In this document: in pieces, positions 11,590 through 22,199 of the stretch
How positions within the stretch are numbered: the first letter of the stretch is position 1
Layout of the letters: the number at the start of each line of letters is the position of its first letter
From: Adineta ricciae
Taxonomy: Eukaryota > Rotifera > Eurotatoria > Adinetida > Adinetidae
DNA: 64,000 bases
Assembly: GCA_905250025.1 (NCBI GenBank)
Contig: CAJNOJ010000038.1
Span: 248,001-312,000, forward strand
Direction of reading: 5' to 3'
Notes under the pieces: model-generated
The model's input: only the letters and a program-made list of their open reading frames with translations
Told to the model about the DNA's origin: nothing
Database searches by the model: none
Translations under genes and position numbers: made by a program

Positions 11590-12582
11590 ATGACGGACGA
11601 TAACGTAGGCTGAACGCATGTGATTATTCACTAAATATGTTGTTCTGGTTTGATTTAGCTCGATCGAATCACTCATGGTCTTAAATCAGTCCAATTAGAC
11701 GATGAAGACGCATCGAAATATTTCATTAATTATATAAGTGATGAAACGGATGTGCTTAGCACTGATGATCATCATCAACAGCAGCATCAAACTGAAAATA
11801 ATCACGATACAAACGAATATTTTGATATATCATCATTACCGAGTAGTCTAATTATTACGCCAGTCCCATCGCAATTATTCACTGAACAGCATGTCAAAGT
11901 AAGACATCGAGAGAGCCCTTGTGTACAAAAGAAATCTTTTTATGTGCAAAAAGGATGAATTCGAACAATTATTTCGTGTCTATGATCCCAATATAACGGT
12001 TCTTTATCTAAAATTTTTTCAACGTGTTCGAATTACATTTACATCGCCTCACAATGCATTACAAGCCCGATTACATCTTCACGAATATCGATTTCATGGA
12101 ACTATCATAAAAACATATTTTGCTTGCGTATGTTAATATATTTCTCGGTAAAAGGAAATCGTGATTTTGTTCTCTCGTAGCCGATTGTTTTTCGCGGAGG
12201 CAGCTCGGAGACTTATTTACGTCCGCCCGAACCAGAAAAGCTATTTCTCATATCTCCACCGTCAAGTCCACCTGTTGGTTGGGAACAAAAAGTTGAAGAT
12301 CCACCCATTGTCGATCTCAACCTGATCGCTGCTATTGCTCAGCTCCGACCAAGTAAATCACTTGTGAACATGATTTTCATGGAGCGTGCGCGATGTTTTT
12401 TTTTCTTCTTCATTCTAGATGAATCTCATGAATTATTCTCGAGTGGACATGGTTCGAATGCTCCATCGATTATTATTCATACATGTGATGATCCAGTTAA
12501 TACTGATGACATCAATCAATCTCTTCGTCAAAAATTAATCAAACCAACATTGATTCAAACGCGACGACCACCTTCGGATTAA
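11590..12582 (+). CDS. RCAN: RCAN/calcipressin, calcineurin regulator
   Basis: Five exons (11590-11604, 11659-11898, 11954-12127, 12181-12352, 12419-12582) give 254 residues, close to the vertebrate RCAN1-3 size. Order: acidic, His/Gln-rich N-terminus; RRM-like fold (exon 3); then the family hallmark LFLISPPSSPPVGW, the phosphorylatable SP repeat; SIIIHTCDD matching the vertebrate VVVHVCE strand; and a C-terminus LIQTRRPPSD corresponding to the PKIIQTRRP segment that docks on calcineurin. RCANs bind and tune the Ca2+/calmodulin phosphatase calcineurin and so NFAT-type signalling. A head-to-tail arrangement with synaptophysin is kept in both copies. The gene is very confidently assigned; the specific paralogue cannot be. 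Confidence 0.95.
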
Positions 12583-12751
12583 TGAAACGGGCATAATTCA
12601 TATCTCAACGCAACGATTTTGCTTTTATATAATAATTTTGATGTATATATGGAAAGCAGAAGAAAAGGCTTTTTATTTCTTATTTTTATTAAATATATCG
12701 GCGGCTATTTAGAGAAATTGATCAGCGTTTACTACAGGAACAAGAGTTCAT

Positions 12752-14141
12752 TTATTTGGTGACATCAGATTTGATAAATGGATTGTAAAATGTTAGATAT
12801 GCTTGTAGGATTTTGGAGATCGAATCTATTTTCACGATATCGTTTGGATAAGATTGAACTTGGCCTTTGATTTTTATTCGACAGAGAGCTTTTAAAGTTA
12901 AAGTTTGTGCACGTAATCTACTCAATCTATTCTTCAACTGGGCCATATGTAAAATCGAATTGTGTCGTTCGATTGTATTGCTTGTCGAAGATAACAAATA
13001 GAATGGATTATCGACACAAGGATTTGGGCGAAAGATCAATTTATTCAATGAAATTTCTCCATTTTCAATCATAGATACTAAATAATTGTCGAGACGTTGT
13101 CGAATAATGCCTTCTTTCAAATCTGTACTTGGTTGTTCACATGCACGAAGAACGTCATAAAATAAAAATATACACCATGTCAATACACGTACTGACGGAT
13201 CGAATATATCTCGCAGGCGATATTTCAATAGAAATTCTTTACATGCTATGATATCGAATAGTTTATACTGTTTCGTCGCGAGTAAATTCGGTTCGCGCAT
13301 ACCATATCGAGTTAGTTTACTTTCTGTTCGAGACAATAACAAATGCAAACGACGCATTCGCGATAAACTTGCTTGTTCATACGTGGTTAGATATGCAAGA
13401 TCAAGTGGTGTACTACCGATTTGATTCCGAATGTTCAAACAGAAATCTGGTGCGTTGTTGACAATAAATTCGAACACAGCATCAGTAATTGCTGATTGGC
13501 AAGCAATGTGAAGACATGTTTGTCCATGATCATCTTGAATATCGAAACGAGCGCCGTTTTTGACTAGAACATCGAACATCGAAACAGAAGAGTTTTTGTG
13601 GATGAAGAACGAGATCGGCGTTTGATTATTGTATTTCGGCAAACGTTCGTTGATATCATAACCAAATTTACACATTAATTCCAATTCTTCTTTATAAGTT
13701 GGCTCATAAAAATGAAGATCTAAATGATACTATGCTTTTATATCATAGACCAGTCAAAATTACGAATCGCTTACCAAGAGTTGCACCCATTGAAATTAAA
13801 TTCTCCAGTATATCTTGCGTTCTCGCACACACACTTATATGGATATGTTTTCCCGTGATTAGCAGATATTCGGGTTTTAAATTTCGGTTCAAACGACTGT
13901 TTAACTGTCGATCATCACCTGTTCGTAAACATCGGACAAGTAGATTGTCTAAACCAGGATAGACTTCGCCGACATTTCTCGCATTAATTGATTGGCCGTC
14001 GATGCGAAATTTGAGTAGTTGAGCGAGAATTTCATCAGGTACAGGCGGAACACGAGCTAATGGTTTCAACGAACGATTGTATTTGGATGGTTCTGAATGT
14101 TTACTTCGTGTTGATGAAACCGAAATACTTTCACGAGACAT
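12752..14141 (-). CDS. Ankyrin-repeat SOCS-box (ASB-like) protein
   Basis: Two exons (13775-14141 and 12752-13689, 85-nt intron, phase 1) give about 434 residues from MSRESISVSS; a longer start at 14165 is possible but adds only a hydrophobic octapeptide. Ankyrin repeats are visible: NQTPISFFIHKNSSVSMFDVLVKNGARFDIQDDHGQTCLHIACQ and the following unit ending STPLDLAYL. The C-terminus (LKALCRIKIKG ... DSISKILQAYLTF) has the spacing of a SOCS box, which recruits Elongin B/C and Cullin5. Likely a substrate adaptor of a ubiquitin ligase; the substrate is unknown. It converges with RCAN copy 2, their stops only about 170 bp apart. SOCS-box assignment rests on pattern only. Confidence 0.75.
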
Positions 14142-14448
14142 GACGTACAAATACAAATGCAACACGATCCGGTAAACTGCACAAGCATTTCTTCATTTCT
14201 TTTCTTTTTCTGCATTGCCCTTTGACAAATTCCATAGTTTCAGTAAAAAAAATATTGCCAACGAATAAAAATAGACGTAAAAAAACGTCTCTTTCTAATG
14301 GATGCTTTCCTCACTCAACAAATTTCGAAAAACGTGAAGGACAAAAAAGGTGTATTTTATATTCTTAGGCTATATAGTGAGTCAATACCGAAAGAGAAGT
14401 TCTCATCAATACTTTGCCTTTGATTAGTTTCTTTAGGTCAACAAAACC

Positions 14449-14742
14449 ATGGAATTCGTAGCAGAGTCTATTCAGGAAATCCCCAAGTTTCTCTTCTTTT
14501 CTGACTTCGAATCACTAGAACGTCAAAGCATCATCGTCGTAAGCTTTTAATTCATGTTTAGATTTCTGCAGGTGGTATTGTTTGCTCTTGAAACTGAAGC
14601 AAGCGTCCTTCGCTGCCGAAGCTTTCGTCAGGCGAGACCAAACGACTCAGATAGAACAGAAATGTCTTTACCGATCATAGATGACATGTTTATTCAGAAT
14701 CGAATGTTAATGGATGAAGTTTTTGTTCTTTTAAGTGATTAA
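14449..14742 (+). CDS. Possible small protein, 86 aa, unrecognised
   Basis: An ATG 14 nt after TTTCTTTAG opens a 30-codon frame (MEFVAESIQEIPKFLFFSDF...) that can be joined over a 33-nt GTAAGC...CTGCAG intron to a 57-codon frame ending DEVFVLLSD. The frames match phase 0 to phase 0. No family recognised. The intron would be unusually short for this genome and the protein has no clear domain, so this may be chance. Confidence 0.22.
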
Positions 14743-15266
14743 ATAACCACGCAAAATCCGTTGAGACACAACATGTAAATGTGTGAGCTTTGGGTTATTC
14801 TTAAATGATGTAACACTGAACGATCAAGGGAAAGATGGTCAACAATCACCATATTGACTGACTTATATCTACTCACACCGATGAGAAGGAACAATAATGA
14901 AAAAAGATGAAGCGAGAGAGAGAGAGAGAGAAAAAGAGAAATCAACTAAATGTGAATACAACACCAGTACGAAGAAATTGCACATTGTTTTCGTGTAAGT
15001 GTATGTGTGTGTGTCTTTTTTGTATCATCAAAAATAAAAGGGAATAAATATATGTATATGGTTTAGAAATGGAATCATTTTCGTATATGTGTTTTGTAAA
15101 AATACTCTTATGCGCACGTGAACATAGAAAAAGAAGAAAAGAGAACGATCGATAAATGTTCAAGACAAGACGTACAACAAAGAATAAATAGACAAACAAA
15201 CAGAACAAATCAAGGATGAGAGAACAAGGAAAGAAATATGCGCGTATTAATGATCAGGTTTTGGTG
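14743..15266. other. 3' flank of V-ATPase c gene with GA microsatellite
   Basis: A perfect (GA)n run spans about 14913-14931, followed by GT-rich and A-rich DNA that includes likely V-ATPase c 3'UTR. No gene seen. Confidence 0.55.
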
Positions 15267-15928
15267 TTAATCACAACCAGGTTGATTCTTCGTGGTCATG
15301 ATTAGGGCTACGATCAGACCGTAGAGACCAAGTACTTCAGCGAAAATCAAAATTAAAATCATGCCCACATACAATCTAAAGTTATCGAACAATTATTTTC
15401 ATAGAACTCATTTTCAAATATTATTTACCGTGGTTGTTGGGCAGTTCCTCGTACACCAGCATCACCGACAATACCGACGGCAAAACCAGCAGCTAAGCCA
15501 CTCAAGCCGACCGATAAACCAGCACCCAATTGAAGGAATGCTCTACATAAAGAAAAACTATGGTAATACATTTATATTAGATAAGGATCTCACTTGTATA
15601 GACCATAGTTTTCAGTAGAAATGTTGTTAGCAATGAGTACAGCAACAACTAGACCGTAGATAGCGATGATACCAGCCATAACTACGGGAATGACACTTTT
15701 CATAATGAATTCTGGTCTCATCACAGCCATAGCTGAAATACCACAACCAGATTTAGCTGTACCATAGGCGGCACCTAGTGCTACAAAACCAAACAAACAA
15801 ATTAGTTTGAAAGCAACGGCTATCGTCAAGAAATTCGCTAGTTTACCACTAAACACAACAGCTGCTGTTGCACCCATGGCGCCAAAGAAAGGTGAATAAG
15901 CTGGGCATTTCTCCGTTACAGTTGACAT
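15267..15928 (-). CDS. ATP6V0C: V-type proton ATPase 16 kDa proteolipid subunit c
   Basis: Four exons (15847-15928, 15594-15780, 15429-15542, 15267-15375), all phases closing, 163 residues (human 155). Four TM helices. The sequence reads [55 protein letters not shown] and [20 protein letters not shown], nearly identical to animal orthologues. The proton-carrying Glu lies in the last helix ([13 protein letters not shown]). It builds the rotating c-ring of the V0 sector in endomembranes and plasma membrane. The first intron (66 nt, 15781-15846) has no stop and a multiple-of-three length; retention would insert 22 residues into TM1, so it must be spliced for function. Confidence 0.97.
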
Positions 15929-16928
15929 TATTAGATGAAATGGAATATAATACTAAAAGCTTTGAAATGCTGAAAAGAACTATCGAAGATCTATAATTAA
16001 TTCAATAAAGATTGGATTCGTGTCGACCCATACGAAGTATTCGTATGAAAAAAAAAAAAGAAAACAAGAAAAAGCAACGCCTACATTGATGCTTGCACTA
16101 CACGAAATGTGCATCTTTCTCCTTCTTCACTAACTGCTGATGACAAAAGATAAATATCAAAGACAGTCATTAGAAAAAAGCTACGATTTCACTTCTCTTA
16201 TCAATTTCTTTTCATCCGTTGGGTGTTCGTCAACACCTTTTTACTTCGAGGGCTAATTTCAACTAAAAACTCAACGAAAGAAGCGAGAGAGAGAGCGAAG
16301 AAAAGAAACTGTTGATATAAATATGACGATGTTCTTGTTTACGATTATCAAATCGACAAACATTATGTCATGTTTGCAGAATTGGGGGTACAAAGATAAG
16401 ATCCCTGTTTCTATAGAATTTCCGGAAAAAAATTGCGATCATACGAGAATATCATCGGACGAATTATATGACATACAACAGCAAATAATAAATAGAAATG
16501 ATTCAAGAAAAGGAGTCATAGTCATTACGTCCGTTGTCAATTTGTTTATTGATTTTTTCCTTTTACCATCAATGCAATAAGACATAAAGAAATTTGTGAG
16601 AAAAAATGGAAAACAGACGAGAGAATAAATGTATTTGGAATTTTTGTTATCGTTTGAGATAATAAATGAGAGGAATTCTGAGGAGAGGTTCGAAGAAGAT
16701 ATCTGATTGGTTGATTTTATCGTTCCTTTCTTTTCTCATCTGATGCTATAAGTTTTACCGATTTTTCGTCGTTTTGAACAAAATTTTAAGTTCACTCAAC
16801 GATTTCCTTCTAAAATTCAACTTAACAAATCGATAAATATCTAGTCTAACCTTTCCTGATTGACATCACATGTGAAGATAGTTCAAAAAACTAAGTCTTT
16901 GCTTTCTTTCTCCAATAGATTTTTATAA
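15929..16928. other. Intergenic, divergent promoter region
   Basis: Shared upstream region of the V-ATPase c gene (minus) and Bora (plus). Contains an A-rich tract near 16049 and a short GA run near 16286. An 85-codon open frame at 16323-16580 has no recognisable content and was not called. Confidence 0.45.
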
Positions 16929-18421
16929 ATGATCGGTATGCTGTCTAGTCCAGCTCGTCCCATGGATCTTGATGAAGATGAGTATTTTTCTTCGACCAAT
17001 TTTCCACGTCGATCATCTCCCGATGTACATAATACACCTTTGACAAAGATGATTATTTCACAAGACTATCAACTTCATCAAACACCACCATTATTTCGTA
17101 TCGTTCATAATCCATTTGATCCTCCTACATCAGCTCATCTCAAACAACGTCTTGCTAGTCCAAGTATATTTTGTGCACTTTCACAGACTGATGAGAATGA
17201 TAAAGTATGTGTGACTTTATCGACTAGATAATTGTTGTTTGTCATTCGAAAAGAGTTTTTCAGACAAGTACAGTTACTTCTGTTTTTGATTGGTCGATTG
17301 AACAATTAGCTGAGATTCATCCAAAGAAATTCTCTGATGAGAATCTGATTCAAATCGATGCTGCTCTCTTGTAAGTTCTGACACCTATTGTACTTGTCTA
17401 TGTCATTCATTTGTTCGTAAGTGATGAGAATTTAATGCAACGCTATCAACGAGCTGCCAGTGAGTTTTGCTCCAGTAAACTTCATTTGCCAACACCGGCT
17501 GCACCCAACAATCAACCAGACAGAATATCTACAATGGATGGTTATGGTTAGTACATTCGCTTAGATGATTTGAATGACGAAGTACCTAGGTTCGATCCTT
17601 CCTTTAAGGATTCTATTCCGGAACATCGACACTTCATCCGATGACATCACCATTTCCTCATTTTGATATTAAAACAACTTCGTCATCGTCGTCGATCTTT
17701 CAGCGAGATTGTAAGTACTGACTTACTTAGATTCTATGGCGAATAAAATCTCCGTGTGTAATCGTTCTATACAATGATACATATCGGATCAACGTTCGCA
17801 GAAATTAATTCCAAGTACTCGTGTGTAATGAAGTATTCAAATCTTTGTTACATAATTATCATTTGGAGAACAACATTCGCTCTTTTTCTCTCGAAGTTCG
17901 ACCAAGACGAAGTCTGTATTGATAAATTTTAGTTCAATGTCGACCGCCTGTGGATTTTGAATCGTGTATGATGGAACAATGTACTGAAATGCAAAATAAT
18001 TCATTGGATACAAGTTTTAATAATACCAATCAATCGTCTCATTCATCTCGTTTGTCGAATAGTGGTATACAAAATAATGTTTCGTTTCTCAAACGACGTT
18101 TATTTGAAGATGAAGATGAAGATGATGTTAGTCTACTCGCTGAAGATGAAGATAATAATCGACAACAAAAGCAACAAATTTTGAATGTGATCACAAGTAC
18201 CCAACGACCCAAATCACCACCTCGTTGTGATAGTGAAACAGAAGTAAATGAATTTGAAGAAAATACAGTTTGATTTTGACTTTTTTCTCAATTAGGATGA
18301 TCATCGGATTTCAAGTCCGTCTCGTCGACTAGTCAAACAAGACACAATATCACCAATCTTATCATCCTCATCGTCTTCATTTCCTTTCGATGCCGATTGC
18401 TCACCGATAAAAAAAGATTGA
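16929..18421 (+). CDS. BORA: Protein aurora borealis (Bora)
   Basis: Six exons (16929-17204, 17264-17370, 17422-17546, 17609-17710, 17933-18243, 18296-18421) close to 348 residues. The conserved N-terminal Bora block is visible: RIVHNPFDPPTSAHLKQRLA, then SPSIFCALSQ, then DWSIEQLAEIHPKKF, matching the vertebrate order NPFESPSDYHRL, SPSVF, WSIDxxAxLxP. The rest is Ser/Thr-rich, with many SP/TP sites (RSSPDV, RPKSPPR, RISSPSR) and an acidic stretch (FEDEDEDDVSLL). Bora, phosphorylated by Cyclin-Cdk1, activates Aurora A towards Plk1 at mitotic entry. The start ATG follows CAATAG by 10 nt; a second Met three codons on is possible. Shorter than vertebrate Bora (about 560), as common in invertebrates. 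Confidence 0.88.
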
Positions 18422-19239
18422 ATATTCATAATGTTTCCTTCTCTTATCTCCATTGTCTTTCTGTCTATTTTTCTTAATCTTCCCCTCTCTTCTTCTTCTT
18501 CTCTCTACAATGATTGATAATTGTCAGATAATTATGGTTGTTAGTGAAAACACATAAAATATGCACGAATTCAAAAAAAAACAAAGGAAATAAATAGATA
18601 TTGTTTTTTTTTTCTCACACAAATTATTTCATGTTAGTAACTTTTATGAAATTAACATTAAGGACTATATTGTAAGCTTTCGAATAATGATTAATGATAG
18701 CCTATTTTGTCTATAATTCAAATTACTATTTGCCTATTTTACAGCGAATAGAGACAAAATTTGAAAGGAGATGAATCAGCAAACATGTTCGTATTTTCTC
18801 AACATTCCGAACAGTAAGTTAGAGAAACTAGATCTACGTAAGAATACCTTTATCTAATAAAAGTACGTATTGCCCAAAAGATAATATTTTGATAATAGTA
18901 AATTTAATTCAAAGAATAATTTATAACCCTCTGTTTCAACGGGTTTCATCTCAACTAACCAACCACTTTTGTGTACACACACTCTGTCAATAAACAATGT
19001 AACGTCTTTTCTTTTTTTTCTCTCTCCATCCTCATCATTGAATTCGAGACTACAGTTAAACACAAAATTATCGTTTCTACACCATTCTTTCTATCTCTTT
19101 TCAACTTCAACAAAAATAAAACATTGTTGAATAAGATAACTATAGTATTGGTCAAACAGATATACACACACACCCATACTCTTATATATATATATATACA
19201 CTCATATCATCGCGCAATATATTTTAGAAAGAAACAACG
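18422..19239. other. Intergenic between Bora and GH35
   Basis: T-rich and A-rich tracts, a short TA run near 19184-19198 and a CA-rich stretch just before it. No gene supported. The short GH35 promoter would lie at its right end. Confidence 0.45.
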
Positions 19240-21453
19240 ATGCACTCGTTACTTTTCCTCACTGCTTGTCTTGGTTTGTTTTCTTGCGTGTGCACGAGTC
19301 CAATTACTTATGAAAGTGTTCGGGGAACACCTTACAAAGTTTCATATGATAATCGCGCGATCACCATTAATGGTGCTCGGACAATGCTCATAGCTGGTGC
19401 TATCCATTATCCTCGTTCAACACCAGGCATGTGGCCTTATATCATGAAAATGGCTAAAAATCAAGGTTTGAACACTGTTCAAACCTATGTATTTTGGAAC
19501 ATTCATGAACAAAAACCTGGTGTACTTGACTTCAGTGGCCGAGCTAATTTAAGTAAGTTTCTACAAGATGCTGCCGATGCTGGCCTATTTGTCAACTTAC
19601 GTATTGGTCCTTACGTTTGTGCTGAGTGGAATAATGGAGGTTTACCAGCCTGGCTCAATCAAGTACCCAACATTTCGTTTCGATCACACAATGAAGCATG
19701 GGAGTCGGCTATGCGTAAATTTGTTATGAGTATTATCGAATATGTCAATCCATATCTCGCCAAAAATGGTGGTCCTATTATTCTTGCTCAAATCGAAAAT
19801 GAATATGGTGGTAATGATCAAGAATATGTGAACTGGTGTGGTAGTTTAGTAACAAATGAACTTTCTTCGACTCAGATTCCATGGATTATGTGTAATGGCC
19901 ATGCTGCTAATTCAACGATTGAAACTTGTAATTCATGCAATTGTTTGGATGATGGCTGGATTGATCGTCATCGACATGATTTTCCTGATAAACCCATGTT
20001 ATTCACTGAAAATGAAGGTTGGTTTCAACCATGGGGCGAAGCTGTTGCCATTCGCACAACAACTGATGTCGCTTATTCCGTTGCTGAATGGTTTGCTGGA
20101 GGTGGTTCTTACCATTCATATTACATGTGGCATGGTGGTAATAATTATGGACGAACAGCAGGTTCAGGTATTACAACAATGTATGCTGACGATGTTTTAC
20201 TTCATGCAGACGGTACACCTAACGAACCAAAATACACACAATTGAGTCGTCTTCAACATTTAATTGCTGATCATGCGGAAGTTTTACTACGAGACTATTC
20301 AAGTCGTACACCACTACCATATTGGGATGGAGCTAAATGGTCAACGGGTACTCAACAGTTTGTTTATTCCTACAGTTCAGCACTTCATTTCGTTTGCAAT
20401 CAATTTGATAATCCCTTAAGCGTACTCTTTCGTAATCAAAATATTTCGATGGCAGGCCAATCAGTTCGCATATTCGATAATGACTTAAATCTTCTATGGG
20501 ATAGTGCAAATACCAGTGGTATTGCCAGCGATAATACCGAATTTTTTCCTGTTGTCATTGGTCCACTCGTATGGAAAACGTGGTCAGAACCGACTGAATC
20601 AAATTTACCAGTTCTTACCTCACCGAATCCCATTGAACAGTTAAAAATCACTAATGATGAAACTATCTATCTCTGGTATCGTCGTAATATCACATTAACG
20701 CCATTACAAGCACAGGCGAATACAATTATCAAATTCGATACGCGAAAATCTAATGCACTATTATTCTTTCTAAATGGAGAATTTCTTGGTGAATTTGATA
20801 ATCACGATCATAATCAAGGAGGTCTGACAGCAACGATTGCTGTAGATCTTTCAACATTCAAACCAAATCAACAATATTCATTTGAAATCCTCTCTGTTTC
20901 ACTCGGATTAGACAATGGTGTTTGGGAGAATAATTTCGAATATAAAGGCATTGTTGGTAATGTTTGGCTCGGTGGACAGTCGTTAATAAACGATACGAAC
21001 AATCCTTGGGAGCATCAAAAAGGTCTCGTTGGCGAATATTTTCAAATTTATACCGAACAAGGCTCATCGAAAGTCGACTGGAGCACTCAATGGACGAAAG
21101 GTATCGATAAGCCAATTACTTGGTTCCAAGCTAGATTTGATCTTGATCATCTTGTCAGAGAAGACACAAACGCAAATCCTGTCTTACTGGATGCTCAAGG
21201 TCTCAATCGTGGTCATGCATTTGTCAATGGTAACGATCTTGGTCTTTACTGGTTGATTCAAGGTGTCTGCCAAGATAAAACACCTTGCTGTTGTCAACAT
21301 GCACAAATCAATTGTATGCAACCTACACAACGATACTACCACATTCCATCGGACTGGTTAATGCCGAAGAATAATTTGATTACAGTTTTCGATGATTTAG
21401 GTGCACATTCACCGGGTTCAGTTGGTCTCGTCCAACGTGTTGTATTACCTTAG
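19240..21453 (+). CDS. GH35 beta-galactosidase, plant-type, intronless
   Basis: Single open frame of 737 residues. Signal peptide at 1-20 (MHSLLFLTACLGLFSCVCTS). The TIM-barrel starts with SYDNRAITINGARTMLIAGA, then HYPRSTPGMWP, TYVFWNIHE, RIGPYVCAEWNNGGLPAWL. The family acid/base Glu lies in GGPIILAQIENEYGG (about residue 188), the nucleophile Glu in LFTENEGWFQPWG (about 257). The C-terminal jelly-roll ends with FVNGNDLGLYW ... QRYYHIPSDWLMPKNNLI, the arrangement typical of plant BGAL enzymes (VNGxxIGRYW ... WYHVPRSWL) rather than animal GLB1. It would release terminal galactose outside the cell or in lysosomes. It lacks any intron in 2.2 kb, unlike nearly all neighbours, which suggests acquisition by horizontal transfer (inference). 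Codon use looks like the host's. Confidence 0.93.
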   Translation: MHSLLFLTACLGLFSCVCTSPITYESVRGTPYKVSYDNRAITINGARTMLIAGAIHYPRSTPGMWPYIMKMAKNQGLNTVQTYVFWNIHEQKPGVLDFSGRANLSKFLQDAADAGLFVNLRIGPYVCAEWNNGGLPAWLNQVPNISFRSHNEAWESAMRKFVMSIIEYVNPYLAKNGGPIILAQIENEYGGNDQEYVNWCGSLVTNELSSTQIPWIMCNGHAANSTIETCNSCNCLDDGWIDRHRHDFPDKPMLFTENEGWFQPWGEAVAIRTTTDVAYSVAEWFAGGGSYHSYYMWHGGNNYGRTAGSGITTMYADDVLLHADGTPNEPKYTQLSRLQHLIADHAEVLLRDYSSRTPLPYWDGAKWSTGTQQFVYSYSSALHFVCNQFDNPLSVLFRNQNISMAGQSVRIFDNDLNLLWDSANTSGIASDNTEFFPVVIGPLVWKTWSEPTESNLPVLTSPNPIEQLKITNDETIYLWYRRNITLTPLQAQANTIIKFDTRKSNALLFFLNGEFLGEFDNHDHNQGGLTATIAVDLSTFKPNQQYSFEILSVSLGLDNGVWENNFEYKGIVGNVWLGGQSLINDTNNPWEHQKGLVGEYFQIYTEQGSSKVDWSTQWTKGIDKPITWFQARFDLDHLVREDTNANPVLLDAQGLNRGHAFVNGNDLGLYWLIQGVCQDKTPCCCQHAQINCMQPTQRYYHIPSDWLMPKNNLITVFDDLGAHSPGSVGLVQRVVLP

Positions 21454-22199
21454 ACATAGAACAATGTTTATTTTTCATCGCTTTTCATTGTGATAGATTA
21501 TTCTTTTTTCGATATTTTCATCTTTACGCATGTATATATTCATGATCGAATACACTGAATATGTCGTAGTCAGTACGAGCGTTTGACATTGCCATGTTAA
21601 ACATACATTGTAACTCTTCAAGAGTTTATGTAAAGTACACAATAATAAGCTCTTTGTTGAAATTGAGATAATGGTTTCTATAAATTTTGCAATGGAATAG
21701 GCGACAATGTCGTCCGATGATAAATGACTATGGTTTGATTTTAGAAATTACTGATGGTGTTATTGATTATCCTCGATTGAAAAAGTATGAATTTAGGACG
21801 CGAACATTCACGAGACAGATCATAATTTTACGTATATTATCAACTATAAAAAGTTCCTTAAAAGCGAGTAAACTTTCAGTCCTGCAAGAAGAATACGATT
21901 GATTAATATAGCTGATGGCATACCCGCACATAATTTTTTGACAAAAATGACAGCCGACAAAGACTGATATCTGATTCACATTATCTAAATAGTTCTTTTT
22001 CTGACAGCGACACTGCATGCATTAGTGTCATATTCGTGGTTACATTTCATGCATCAAACACAACAGTAAGTGATATAAAAATAGGCGATCATAAAGCGTA
22101 ATTATTCAATTAGGAACTCATTTAGTTTTTCCTGTACAAGATCGTGTTTGTAATAATAGATGTATACAACCAAGTTTTTCGAAAGTAAGAGCAGAAATA
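21454..22199. other. Intergenic, convergent 3' flanks
   Basis: Between the 3' ends of GH35 (plus) and the GPCR (minus). Small overlapping frames near 21687-22018 have no recognisable content. Confidence 0.45.

Larger units (their letters stand above)
8284..12211. repeat. Duplicated block, copy 2 (synaptophysin-RCAN)
   Basis: Counterpart of 1-3920. The left edge here is where the window itself begins in copy 1, so the true left limit is unknown. The right limit of homology is set by the N at 3921. This copy is continuous with a full RCAN gene and with the ankyrin/SOCS gene beyond. Confidence 0.9.

Noticed and set aside
14913-14931. GA repeat, plus other short runs (TA near 19184, CTT near 33763)
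   Set aside because: Ordinary microsatellites with no evidence of function.
16323-16580. 85-codon plus-strand frame upstream of Bora
   Set aside because: No motif, no splice context, no homologue recognised; lies in a probable promoter region.
18971-19393. 140-codon frame overlapping the GH35 start
   Set aside because: Runs in another frame of the GH35 coding sequence and through simple repeats; no protein features.
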